Shown piece by piece: positions 1 through 10,124 of a stretch of DNA of 64,000 nt (the first letter of the stretch is position 1; the number at the start of each line of letters is the position of its first letter). Source of the DNA: Polydactylus sextarius (taxonomy: Eukaryota; Chordata; Actinopteri; Polynemidae); NCBI GenBank assembly GCA_016801845.1, contig CM028914.1:20287272-20351271 (forward strand), written 5' to 3'. The position numbers were made by a program, and so were the translations under genes. The notes beneath the pieces were generated by a model. It worked only from the letters and a program-made list of their open reading frames with translations, searched no databases and was not told the origin of the DNA.

Positions 1-2152
1 ATGTATCCAGTTCAGAGTCATTTCAAACATCATCTGACCGTATGCCTCATTAAAACTCACACAAAGCCTCAATGTAATAGTAAAGGGGAGCAGTGTCTTT
101 GAGGGAGTCTAATTAGTTTCACTGGTGTGTTTTCTCCCACCGTTTATAATTACACCATCATTAGCGCAGTTGACTCCACCAGCCGATGTGTAATCGCTCC
201 ATTTTTAAGAGACACAGATATGTTTAGAGAGGAGCTACGAAATCTTTGTGAGATACTTTAATAACAGGCATTTTTAATTCACTGAATCTGCAGCTAAAAA
301 AACAAAAAAAAAAACAGTAATGCTGATTGAACAATGAAGGCCAAGATTTTGGCAAACACCGAAATCCTTGTTCAGGGGATAACAAGGCTTTACACAATAA
401 ATAAATTCATGTGAGTCAGACTCATGATGTCACTACTGAGGTCACTGAGGCGATTTTCTGTAAATTCATGGTGTTGCTATCATTATAAGGTACAGAAGAC
501 ACAGGGAGGTTTAGAGCAGCAATGCTTCAATGGCTTATAAGGAAATCTACAGTGATTATAGAAAGTCTATGCATCCTTGTTAAAGGGGAAATTGTTTTTT
601 GTGATGTAAAAAAATGAGGCAATGTAAGTTGAAAAGACAATGATAAATAACTTGTACAATTTACCTGTATTGAACTCTTAGGGCAAAAAAAAGAAAAAAA
701 AAACTGTGTTCGCCCTCTTATAATTATGGATATGGTTGTATTTAGAATGTACCCGTTCAAACTTAAGTTAAATAGTAGTCAGTACAAACCTGTCATCAAT
801 TAAAGTGGCTCTGATTAAATAAAGTTCAGCTGTTTTTTTACACTAAAAGTCAGGATCCTCAAAGATCATATCAGCATCAGAGGATCTCATTGATGATGAT
901 TGATTGATGATTGATGAAAGGCATCTGTATCAGAAAGGACAACAGACTTTCCAAGACTTTAGATAAACCACAGAGAAAAGAAGAGACAGTGGAGTGTTTA
1001 TGTCCACTGTCCATTTGGATCAACTTAAAAAAGATATCATTTGCTCAGATGTGTCGTGGTGACAGTCACACAGAAGGACTGAGTGACTGGTCAGCAGCCG
1101 ACCAGATCTTTTGTTTATAGACAGTTTTGATCTTTAAGGGAAGAACCGAAGCCAATAATTAACTTAGTGGCCTGAGGGCCTTGGGGCAACAGGTACCCAC
1201 AATACAAACAGTGAGGGTACAAAACAACACCAGATTGGCGAGGGTCATATCTTCATTAAGTGATGAAACCAAAATCTTTAAAAAAGTACTATTTCACCTC
1301 TTTCATTTGCTTAGCCAGAAGAAAATATCTAACAAATGCACCCAGGGCGACAGCAGTGTTAGGTGAATTTTCAGGATAAAAAAATACAAAAGGTTCTTTA
1401 TAGCCGCCCATTTGTCCCAGAGGAAATAACATGACTGACACACCATGGGTGTGAATGTGGCCCTTGGTGCCCTGTGGCCTTGGGAAACTACAGATAAAAA
1501 CAGTGAAAAGAGCAGATTTGTTATTGTCATAAGAAAGCACAATGCTCACAGTACGCAGCAAAAACAAACCACGATATATTATAAGCTACTCGTTACTATT
1601 GACCATGACCTCTCACTATCTCCTCTCAAACTGCTCTGGGCTAGCTGAAGCACGCAAACATCACTCTACAGGTGAGATATCTTAGTAAGTCATTTACAGT
1701 TAGAAATCAACAACCATTTATTTCTGACCCTGCTCGATGCCCCAAGACTGATTAGGCACTGAACAACTTATCACTTGCCAACAGAGATCACTACACCTTA
1801 CAAACATAAAAGGATCAGTGTGGAGCAGGCTGCTTCTGAATGTTTGTAACCAGTTTGCAGAGGCCACACATGGGGGAGGAGAGAGGGATCAGAGGGTCAA
1901 AGACAGTGTTGACATCGAGATATCAAGGCACATGTTTGGGTTGTAGCCAGACGAGCAACCACAGTTAAATATTATCTGCTCTTCTAGGTAGAATAAAATG
2001 ATTTTAAATGTTCTACAATCATGAAATCTCAAATCAAATTTTCAATTCAAAATCTATTTGTGTGACTGGATCCTAATCTGTGTCAATATAACGGAACTGA
2101 TCAATAATAATGCTTTCATTTTCATAATCCACTTTTCCTTTTTGTCCCCCAG
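1..2152 (+). other. Inferred mogat2 intron (5' exons lie outside the window)
   Basis: The first recognisable mogat2 exon begins at 2153 in phase 0 after a pyrimidine-rich acceptor (CCCCCAG). The family should have a preceding exon of about 71 nt coding for a GGR...YFxDYFP segment; I looked for it here by eye and did not see it, so the 5' exons probably lie before position 1. The stretch is AT-rich, with a GATT/GATG-rich patch near 890-915 and A-runs. The short open frames have no recognisable similarity. Confidence 0.6.
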
Positions 2153-2357
2153 TTGGTGAAGACAGCTGACTTGGATCCCAAGCACAACTATGTGTTCGGT
2201 TTCCATCCTCACGGCGTCCTGGTGGCAGGAGCTTTTACCAACTTCTGCACCTACAGCACCGGTTTCAAACAGCTGTTTCCTGGCCTCACCAGCTACATGC
2301 TCATGCTGCCCCTATGGTTCAGAGCCCCGTTCTTCAGAGACTACATCATGTGTGGAG
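2153..2357 (+). CDS. mogat2: mogat2 exon with HPHG catalytic motif
   Basis: The exon is 205 nt, phase 0 in and phase 1 out, the same size and phase as dgat2 exon 5. It codes LVKTADLDP, then GFHPHGVL (catalytic His-Pro-His-Gly) and RAPFFRDYIMCGG. The donor is GAG|GTTCAA, a weak match to GTRAGT, and the frame stays open through most of the following 101-nt intron. Confidence 0.92.
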
Positions 2358-4936
2358 GTTCAATCATACTGAATCATTCACATGACTCCTTTTGCACCTC
2401 CACTTCAATTGTCATATATCATTTTAATCACTCCTTATTTTCTGCTACAACATTTCAGGTCTGATTCCTTCAGACAAGGAGAGCGCCACCTACCCCCTCT
2501 GTCAAAAGGGTGGTGGTAATGCTGTTGTAATAGCAGTTGGTGGGGCTCCAGAGGCCCTTGATGCTCACCCAGGGACCTACAATGTGATGTTGGCCAAGAA
2601 GAAAGGCTTCATCAAAATGGCCATGGAGTGTGGGTAAGAACAGAGAGCCCTGGGGAAATGATGACACTTTTCCACAAACAAATTCTCCTAAATGGCTTAT
2701 TGAAAGGATATTTTTGTCAGTCCATTCATTTTCTGTTTATTGAGGCTTGAGCATGGCCTCTTTAAACAGAGACTTATTTAAGTGCCTTGGAATTTCCTAG
2801 GAAAGCACAAAGTCTGTTATGAAAAAATTCAAGGTTTTAAAATAGTGGATGATAATCAATTAAACAACATTGTAAAACAACAACCTTTCAGAGCTCATCT
2901 GGTGCCAGTCTACTCCTTTGGAGAGAATGAAGTGTATGATCAAGTAGAAAACCAAAGAGGAAGCTGGCTGCGATGGATACAGGAACGGCTACAAAGCATT
3001 ATGGGTATCTCCTTGCCTCTCTTCCATGCGCGAGGCATTTTCCAGTACTCCTTTGGTCTCATGCCCTACCGACGACCCATCGCTACAGTAGGTAAGTAAA
3101 CAGCAAATTAATATATCTGAACCAAGAACACTGCTGTAAAGAGTAAAGAAGTTAGATGACACAGACTGCACAAGAGGATCGACCCCATTTTCATATCGTT
3201 CTTTGAAAAATGAAGCTGGATGGGGCACCTGCATAGCTGAATAGTTACAGTACACCTTGTCAGCGTATATATGCCGTGCACCGGTTTGAATCCTCATGAT
3301 TTCCTGCGTCCTTGACCACTCTCCTCCCTGTTTCCTGTCTCTCTACACTGCCTTTATCATTAAAGGCAATAATGCTGCAATAATGTCTTTGCCACAAGTA
3401 GTGACGTCCTGGAGAATAAGATGATCTCCAGGCTGAACTCTAGGAGCCTGATGGGTAGTTCTAGGACGATATTGGCCCAAGACATAGTTCATCACTAATG
3501 AAAGCAAAGAGATAGCAAAGACAAAAGCTTCATAGAAAGTGACATCAGCTTACACATCTAACACATTAACTGCAGAATATAAACCAAAGGATGCCTGGCT
3601 TCAGTCATTACAAAACTGTCAAAAACCTGAGCCATGTGCTCATGGCTTTCCCAACCAGCTATTGATTTTGTTGGCAAAGAGAGTGAAAGTGAATAATATT
3701 TGTCTGATAAAGAATCAGGATTCACCAGCCAAGCAGTGAAAGGCAATGGTAACTGGTTGGCGTACAATCCTAGTGTACACCATAAACTCAAAGTACCACA
3801 AACTCTACAGTTTAAATTTGTCACAAAGTTGCTCCAACTTTAAACTATTTGATTTTCTGAAATGGTTTAATTTTTGTGCAAATGATTGACAGAGCTTAAG
3901 TAAACGTAATAAATTTTACTTTGTAAGGAAACATTTGAAATATTTGACTGATACATTCAAGGTAATATGCAATATGTAGCAGTTTCTCATTGTTAATTTG
4001 TCCTCCTCATCCCTGAAAATGGAAAGAATTCTTTGTATTTCCAACGTTTGAACATGTGGACATGGTTTGAGTAGAACTGAAATGATTGTTGAGTCTATTT
4101 GGTGTCTTCCTCTCACAGATGAAAGGACTCGGGATATCAAATGAGGCTAAATGTTCATTTGGAGTAACTTTTGTCCAGGGATGTTAAGGCCTCAGGTCAA
4201 TAGGTTTAATTACAAATGGAAATGCTTTTTGGGATAATTGGCCAAAATAGAGGATAGAGTTGCTTCATATTGCTGCAAGTCATGGGTTTTGATGAATTCC
4301 CTGTTTGCTTACATTTTTGGAATAACCTCTTCAGAACATCCTAGAGTAGACATGTCAGTAGCAGGATTGTGATGAAGATGATTGCGTCCTGTCTATTAAA
4401 TCATATTATTCCTGGCTGAGAGTTTGCGCTTCACAGATATACCCTCACACTGACAGGGTACTTCATGGTTTTGCACAGACTGCTGTCCACTGTGCAACTG
4501 AAGTTGTATGTTTTTGTTGCATATTCTAAAAATAAATACATGTAATTAGAATATAAGGTGGCATTAAGTGTATTTTTGTATTTTTAATAGCTTCTGGTAC
4601 ATTTAGGCACTATTGCATGAAAAAAACTAAGTAACTTATTGAATGAAATTAGGTTAGATGACTTAGATAACTTGATGTAATTTGTTTTGGGTTTCATCCA
4701 TCCATCCAAGAGATCATATTCCACATCATAAAGTACATTGACTCTGAGTATGTTGTCCTGAACCTTTTCATCTCTCTGCAGTTGGACGGCCAATTAAGGT
4801 GGAGAGGAAAAAGAAGCCAACAGCTGAAGAATTGGACGCGCTCCACCAGCTGTACATGGATGAACTCAGCAACCTGTTTGAAGAGCACAAAGGCAACTAT
4901 GGAGTGGACAAGGACACACACCTGACTTTTCTTTAA
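2153..4936 (+). CDS. mogat2: Monoacylglycerol O-acyltransferase 2-like, 3' four coding exons (5' partial)
   Basis: Acyl-CoA:monoacylglycerol acyltransferase of the DGAT2 family. The family adds an acyl chain to monoacylglycerol to make diacylglycerol at the ER membrane, chiefly in enterocytes resynthesising dietary fat. Exons 2153-2357, 2459-2633, 2892-3091 and 4782-4936 join in phase into 244 codons plus TAA, the C-terminal part of a protein usually about 330-340 residues long. Visible motifs are the catalytic HPHG (exon 1 of the window, preceded by GF), RAPFFRDYIM, VGGAPEAL, KKGFIKMA, LVPVYSFGEN and PYRRPIATVVG. The MGISLPLFHARG and FQYSFGL stretches follow MOGAT rather than DGAT2 proteins. 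The N-terminal membrane segments would lie upstream of the window. It sits 5.1 kb before dgat2 on the same strand, as MOGAT2 does in human, which favours mogat2 over mogat3 or mogat1. The enzyme family is certain; the exact paralogue is likely. Confidence 0.9.
2459..2633 (+). CDS. mogat2: mogat2 exon, VGGAPEAL / KKGFIKMA region
   Basis: The exon is 175 nt, phase 1 in and phase 2 out, equal to dgat2 exon 6. It follows a CATTTCAG acceptor and ends at a GTAAGA donor. It codes GLIPSDKESATYPL, a glycine-rich GGGNAVVIAVGGAPEAL segment, and KKGFIKMAMECG, the start of the conserved GF(K/R)xAxxxG...VP block. Confidence 0.92.
2892..3091 (+). CDS. mogat2: mogat2 exon, LVPVYSFGEN block
   Basis: The exon is 200 nt, phase 2 in and phase 1 out, one codon shorter than dgat2 exon 7. 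The acceptor is CTTTCAG at 2891 and the donor GTAAGT. It codes HLVPVYSFGENEVYD, GSWLRWIQERLQ, MGISLPLFHARG and PYRRPIATV. The open frame from 2782 upstream of the acceptor is intron read-through. Confidence 0.92.
3219..3385 (+). repeat. tRNA-derived SINE (teleost type)
   Basis: A B-box-like GGTTTGAATCC at about 3280 follows a degraded tRNA-like 5' half with an A-box-like region near 3225. It leads into a pyrimidine-rich body (CTCTCCTCCCTGTTTCCTGTC) and ends in CATTAAAGGCAATAATGC. This matches the layout of the common fish SINE whose 3' end reads CTGTC...AATAAAGGCAAAA. The A-box half is degraded and cannot fold as a functional tRNA. It lies in the last mogat2 intron in the gene's orientation. 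Boundaries are approximate. Confidence 0.7.
3386..4781 (+). other. Rest of last mogat2 intron
   Basis: The intron runs 3092-4781 and ends in a good TCTCTCTGCAG acceptor. Apart from the SINE I see only AT-rich unique-looking sequence and short chance open frames. Confidence 0.6.
4782..4936 (+). CDS. mogat2: mogat2 last coding exon with stop codon
   Basis: The coding part is 155 nt, phase 1 in, identical in length to that of dgat2 exon 8. It codes VGRPIKVERKKKPTAEEL, LHQLYMDELSNLFEEHK and ends THLTFL before TAA at 4934-4936. The E(E)L..LHxLYxxEL..LFExHK pattern is typical of MOGAT C-termini. Confidence 0.93.
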
Positions 4937-5319
4937 ACTAGATTTATGATGAGGGGATCTAAAAGTATATTTATTTCCAACACTGACCTGCTGCAGGTTC
5001 AGATTACTGTACAGTTTGATTGGCTCTGAACACCTGAATTTTCTCAGACGGTGCTGTTAAAGATGAATGGAAATGTTTGTGTGTGTTCATTTAAATTGCT
5101 GTGGTTTCTCAGGTCACTGTGGGAGATTGTACAAATGGTACAAGTAACATTTTCCTCACTTAATCCCCTAGTTGCTGCATCTGTCTGGGGTATGTGATTT
5201 TGTGCAAGGCCTGACACTTTCTCAAATAGAGTCATAGGTTGAATTTGGGTTGCAACATCAACAAAATGTGAAGACCTCTCAGCTTTAGTATTTGGTATCT
5301 TTGCACATTTTAAATACAA

Positions 5320-5325
5320 AATAAA
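5320..5325 (+). terminator. Candidate mogat2 polyadenylation signal
   Basis: AATAAA lies 384 nt after the mogat2 stop codon. It is the first canonical hexamer downstream in the sense strand, giving a 3'UTR of about 0.4 kb (4937 to about 5345). A second AATAAA occurs at 5917-5922, inside the duplicated block. Confidence 0.55.
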
Positions 5326-5419
5326 ATCATATACACACAACATGAGGATTTATGTTTTTTTTCCTCTCCTGACTGCTGTTTCATTTTCATGGCAAACTGC
5401 CAACTGCCTAAACAATCTG

Positions 5420-6500
5420 AATTAAAGGTGGTTTTGATCATATATTGATCAGACTCTGTCTAATATGAAAGTGTCATTTGCTGTTTTATTAGTTCTAAAC
5501 TCCACATTATAGACTCAGTATCTGACTTTGAATCAGGAGCCCAAATGATAAGACTGTCTGTGAACTTTGGCAACCACTTTATATAATATGCCAAGCTCTG
5601 ATATTTCAAAATGAAATGACTGGCAAACTGGACAATGCCCTGATGCTTTCAACACAGCCTGGACACGATGTACGTGTGTGTGTGCGTGCGTGTGTGTGCG
5701 TGTCCTTAGAAACTAAAAGATAAACTAAAAGATAACAGAAGACAACAGTTACAACTGTCTGTGAAGTGTGTGGTTTTGGAAAAGATTGGGTTATCTGTGA
5801 TGGACTGAAAAACATACTGTACTTTATATACTTATAAATAGCTAAATAGACAGATAAATGTCTTTAATAGCAATCAGAACAGATCCATCACTATCATATT
5901 TTTATTTTTCATATGGAATAAAGTAGCAACCATAACATGATAAACCTGATGAATAAATGGAATAGGATTTGTGTTTTTATAAACAATCACTGATATTAAG
6001 AGCATGTATTTCCATATCACCATAGTTCTGTCACATTCCTGTTCAGTGGGCGTGAATGAGCTCAGAGAAACAATGTTCCTGGCTTATTTTGGAAGGAGGA
6101 GGTCAAAGTACAAAAGAATCAAGACCCTGTGTTTACTGAATCCCCTAAGTCATATCTTATCTTCGCTTTTTCTTGGAAAAAAAAGAAAAACAAACAAAAA
6201 AAAAAAAAAAAAAACGTAAATGTAGTTTCAGTCCCCCAAATTACTCCAAACATGTAGTTTATCCTGTATATCAAGTGTAGCTCCACCTAAAAATCAATCA
6301 CAGTTTAAACCAATAAAACTTTACTGAAGCAAAAATGTAATTTTTTTCGAATTCGTCTGTATAAAATTGACAGAGGAATCTTGCATGATAAGTCTTATCT
6401 ATACAATAGATATTGGGTATCTGTTGTACAGATACAGTTGGCCTTTCAGTGTATGGCTTATATCAATGTGTAAAAAGGCTAGACTAAAAGAGATGTTATA
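5420..6500 (+). repeat. Tandem duplication, copy A (mogat2 3' flank)
   Basis: This block reappears at about 7170-8965. Matching landmarks are TTAGTTCTAAACTCCACATT (5491 and 7254 regions), ATGCTTTCAACACAGCCT (5643 and 7401), GGTCAAAGTACAAAAGAATC (6101 and 8577), and the GGATACAGTTGGC-like stretch near 6430 and 8895. The copies are diverged by many substitutions and small indels, so the event is not recent. A poly-A run sits at 6197-6214. Confidence 0.85.
6101..6163 (+). promoter_or_regulatory. HNF4-like and GATA motif pair, copy A
   Basis: GGTCAAAGTACA at 6101-6112 resembles the HNF4 site (CAAAGTCCA core). TATCTTATCTT at 6153-6163 holds two overlapping GATA sites in reverse (AAGATAAGA). Both motifs, at about the same spacing, are kept in copy B at 8577-8639. 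The enhancer role is an inference from motif content and the enterocyte role of mogat2. Confidence 0.35.
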
Positions 6501-7646
6501 GACAGTAACATTTACAAAAGTAATGTAAAAATTGCAAATTAGACTTGATCTAAAAACTATAATTCGCTATCTCGTGCTGTTATTTGATAATAAATGACAA
6601 TGCAAACCAATGCAAAAACAGACATTTGAACCACAACTAACAGGAAGAACAAGACATTATCAGCATGTGCCTGAGACTGTACTTTAATTGAAGCTTATGC
6701 TGCCAAATAATTACATGAACACATTTCTCAACAGCAGACACATGTCAAGGACTTTATCACTGATTTCAACTGAATATCATTCTTGGACCTGGTTTAACTA
6801 GATATGTGGTATCAGTTCAGGTTTTTTGGATGAACTGTATTAGATACAAAGTGCAGAAGGATGGAGACTGGGTATAATATTTAATTTGACAAAATGACAG
6901 GGGTCGAGGTTAAAGATGAGATTGTGATTCATGACGTTAATACTGTTATCAGCAGATCGAACTCATCATTAGATTGACACACCTGATTGCGTGTTTATCA
7001 CATCAATGGCTAAGTTGTGTTTCTTGTTCATATAGTTTCCTTACAGTGATGTAGAAAGATAATGTATGATTAAACATTTGAGAAATTAAAATTGAATTTT
7101 CCAGTATTTTTGGCTTGTGACCCACAAAGAACACAGCTGAGGTCTCATGTCACAATCTGGACATGATCTGGGGTTAAATGTGGTTTTGGATGTGTATATC
7201 AGACACTGTCTAATATGAATATATATGACTATTATGTGTTTGCTGTTTTATTAGTTCTAAACTCCACATTATAGACTCGGTATCTGACTTTGGATCGGGT
7301 GCCAGGATGAGACTGTGAACTTTGGTAACCTCTTTTTATATGAAATGCCAAGGTCTTAAAATTTCAAAATGAATTGACTTGCACATTGGATGACACCCTG
7401 ATGCTTTCAACACAGCCTAGACAAGATGTGTGTGTGTTTAAAAAATGCTGACAAAAAAAGAAAAATAAATAAATATAAAATACAGCAGGACAGTGATGCA
7501 AACGAGAAATTATATTGAAGTGAAATGGACTCTGATTAGCTGTAGATATCTACAGGAACCAGTGAGGGTGTGTTAGGACAAGACACAGGAAAAGACTGGA
7601 CAACCTGTAAGTAGACTGAACAATATAATCTATTCATACATATATT

Positions 7647-8469
7647 TAAATCAGACATAACATTATGACACTGAAAGGTGAAGTTAGTAAGTTTGATTAT
7701 TTTTCAGTGGGTGGATTGTATTAGGCAGAAGTGAAAATTTTGTTCTCAAAGTTGATGTTGGAAGCAGGAAAAAACGGGCAGAGATTATGTGAGTGACTGA
7801 CAAGAACCAAAGTGATGTTTAGACAAGTAGATCAGGTCACATTGCAGCTCTGTGGGATGTTCCCAGTCTGCAGAGGTCAGAAACAAAAGTGTCCAGGGAA
7901 GGAAAAGCAGTGAACCAGTGACAAGGTCATGAGTGACCAAGACTCACTGATAAGCGAGCAGAGTAAAGTCTGACCTGTGTGGTCTGACCCAACAGAAGAG
8001 CTACTGTAGCTCAAACTGCTAAAACTTCTGAGAGAAAACTGGTTGAGACAGTGTGATATGGTAGAAACCTTGGGTCTTGCCATTCACTGACTCATAGCAC
8101 CACCTAAACATTGTTGCAGACCAAGGTCACTGCTTCATGAAACTGTATTCTCTGATGACAGAGTCTTCTGGCAGCAGGTTAATACTCCTGTCACACTGCA
8201 TCAAAGGTTCAGGATCATTTTAGGAAGATGTTCAAATTAAGAAGATGTCCAGATCTCAGTCTGATGGAGCATCTGTGAGATGTAATAAACAAACAAGTCT
8301 GAGACATGTCGACGCCACTTCACAGCTACAGGACGTATAGAATCTGTTGCTGACATCCTGGTGTCACATACTACAGAACCTACAGAGGTCTAGTGGAGTC
8401 CAGACCTCAATTGGTCAGAAGTGTTCTTGCAAGTGTTCAGACATGTTCATAATGTTGTGGCTGATTGTA
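7647..8469 (+). mobile_element. Internally deleted Tc1-like DNA transposon
   Basis: The ends are inverted repeats: AATCAGACATAACATTATGA at the left and, read on the reverse strand, AATCAGCCACAACATTATGA at the right, each next to a TA dinucleotide, the Tc1/mariner target. The interior follows a familiar fish Tc1 transposase gene: a segment like ..RRATVAQIA near 7995, ETLGLAI-like near 8070, a decayed PDLxxxEHL-D (a stop replaces the W) near 8250, and a SWC-QILQ...RGL-ES tail near 8355. At about 0.82 kb it is shorter than a full Tc1 (about 1.2-1.3 kb), with many stops and frameshifts, so it is dead. It interrupts only duplication copy B, so it was inserted after the duplication or only into that copy. 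Confidence 0.85.
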
Positions 8470-8576
8470 AGTATGAGTGATGACTTCACATGTCACAGTA
8501 TATGTCATAGATTCCTGTTGGGTGGGTGTGAGTAAGGTCAGGAAAACAACATTATTGACTTATTTTTGAATGACGA

Positions 8577-8639
8577 GGTCAAAGTACAAAAGAATCAAAA
8601 CTCTGTGTTCAGTGAATCCTCTAGGTCATATCTTATCTT
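8577..8639 (+). promoter_or_regulatory. HNF4-like and GATA motif pair, copy B
   Basis: GGTCAAAGTACA at 8577-8588 and TATCTTATCTT at 8629-8639 are identical to the motifs of copy A and at a similar spacing, while the flanks have diverged. That retention is the only evidence for function. Confidence 0.35.
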
Positions 8640-9023
8640 GAAGAAAACAAGAAGAAAAAGAAAACAAAGCATAAATGGAATTCCAGGTCCTCTTGTTACT
8701 CCAAAACATGAAGTTTATATTATATATAAACAGTAGTTTGAGTTTTATTGATCAATCACAGAATTTAAACAAATTAAAAACTTTATTTTGAGAATAGGAT
8801 ATCTTTTCTTTAGTACAAACACAACAGAAAGGAAGCTTGCATGATAACAAAGTCATATCTATAAAACAGATGATTGGGTATGTGCTGAATAGATACAGTT
8901 GGCTTTTCACTATATGACTTATATAAGAACAAACAGATTAGATTAGACAGAGATGTTCTACATATCAAAAACAGAAACACATATAGATCAATTAGCTCTG
9001 CTCTGAGCAGCTGTAACAATGAA

Positions 9024-9059
9024 ATTACTTCTTGCTACATTTACGTAGCAAGAAGTAAT
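9024..9059. repeat. Perfect 15-bp inverted repeat (hairpin)
   Basis: The arms ATTACTTCTTGCTAC and GTAGCAAGAAGTAAT are perfect reverse complements around a 6-nt loop (ATTTAC). It lies just beyond copy B of the duplication, 1.1 kb before the dgat2 start codon. No flanking duplication or element was recognised. Confidence 0.8.
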
Positions 9060-9740
9060 CAGCCGTATGTCATGTATAATTATTTAACACAGGAGACATT
9101 CGTCTGAAAAATAAATACATTTATCTCATTAAATTTTTACACTTTGTCCACCACTGATCATATCTCTCTGAAACATCTTCAACATCTTTGTCTATAGCAG
9201 CCACACATCAGCTGTGCTTCACCTGTGCTAAGTCTTGGTGAGACTGTGCAGTGGCAGCTTTCAGGCTTGATGTAGCCTCTGTGGGCTTACACAGTTCACC
9301 CACTGCTGCCAGTCAGAAGTCATGAAGGGCTCACATGGCAGGTTCAACCAATGTGTGTATATATGTGGATAAGGAGCAATGTTTGTCAGAGAGAAGTCTG
9401 TGGTGTGACTGCAGCACAACACCCTGTTTGATGTGACCCTCAACTATATTGTAAATTATAAAATAGTCAGACCAACACAGAGAGGCTAAACATGTGAAAC
9501 AAAGCCCCATGAGTCCAACGTGCCACCGTCAATAATGAATAAGTGCTCTAAATCAGTGGTTCCTCACTGTTACTCACCGTTAAATATGCAAAATTATATG
9601 TTACATCAAAGTCAAACTGAAATCAGTGCTCTACAATAGGAAGAGAAAACACCTGGTAATTGAACCAGTCCAGAGGGGAAGATGTACTGGCGCACAGCTG
9701 AGCAGGGGTGGTCCCCGTGTTTCACTGTAGTTGCGTGACT
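9060..9740 (+). other. Intergenic spacer upstream of dgat2
   Basis: AT-rich unique-looking sequence that becomes GC-rich from about 9720. The short frames show no recognised coding sequence. Confidence 0.5.
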
Positions 9741-9745
9741 ACGCC

Positions 9746-10084
9746 CATAAATACAGGTGGAGAGGGCGCAGTGGCCTCACTGCTACACTGCTGCTCAGGG
9801 TTCACCAGCTGATTTCCAGGCTAACTGCAGAGAGGGGACGTCCTCCTCATCAGGCTCCGCGGCGACCGCTGATCCAACGCTACTGCGCTCCTCCAGCCCC
9901 GCTCGGCTCAGGCTCCTCCCCGCGCTGATTAAACGGTCGCCGGGCGCCTCGGTCAGCTGCAGACAGCGGCAGGCATGACTGAGGAGCTGTAGGCTGGACT
10001 TGTGTCATCTTGGCAGCAACGCGAACATCTTACTGCGTTTTCACATCTTTCTCTGCGTCCTCGCCATCCAAAGCTACCGCCACC
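9746..10084 (+). promoter_or_regulatory. dgat2: dgat2 core promoter and 5' leader
   Basis: CATAAATA at 9746-9753 is a TATA-like element just before a GC- and CpG-rich stretch (about 9755-10140) that contrasts with the AT-rich surroundings. A start site roughly 25-35 nt after the TATA-like box would give a leader of about 300 nt. The leader holds a 5-codon upstream ORF at 9975-9992 (ATG to TAG). The start codon at 10085 has a strong GCCACC context. The transcription start is inferred. Confidence 0.5.
9975..9992 (+). CDS. dgat2 upstream ORF (5 codons)
   Basis: ATG ACT GAG GAG CTG TAG, with G at -3 and A at +4, lies 92 nt before the dgat2 start codon. It is the only upstream ATG I found in the GC-rich leader. 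Such short uORFs often lower or condition translation of the main frame; whether this one is used is unknown. Confidence 0.4.
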   Translation: MTEEL

Positions 10085-10124
10085 ATGAAGACCATTCTCG
10101 CCGCGTACTCCGGCGTCCTTAAAG
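10085..10124 (+). CDS. dgat2: dgat2 exon 1
   Basis: Codes MKTILAAYSGVLK plus one base (phase 1 out), with the GTAAGA donor at 10125. The Kozak match GCCACCATG supports this start. Confidence 0.96.

Larger units (their letters stand above)
7170..8965 (+). repeat. Tandem duplication, copy B (with Tc1 insertion)
   Basis: This is the second copy of the block at about 5420-6500, enlarged by a transposon at about 7647-8469. Without that insert the two copies are of similar length (about 1.0-1.1 kb). The copy order matches copy A throughout: the TTCTAAACTCCACATT landmark, the CTTTCAACACAGCCT landmark with a following TG-rich stretch, the GGTCAAAGTACA segment, and the AGATACAGTTGGC segment. Confidence 0.85.

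Noticed and set aside
1285..1570. Overlapping minus-strand frames in the first intron
   Set aside because: No recognisable protein similarity; checked as a possible missing mogat2 exon, but wrong strand and no GGR...DYFP motif.
3225..3300. Possible tRNA gene (B-box-like GGTTTGAATCC)
   Set aside because: No foldable cloverleaf and the 3' side continues as a SINE body, so it is a retroposon.
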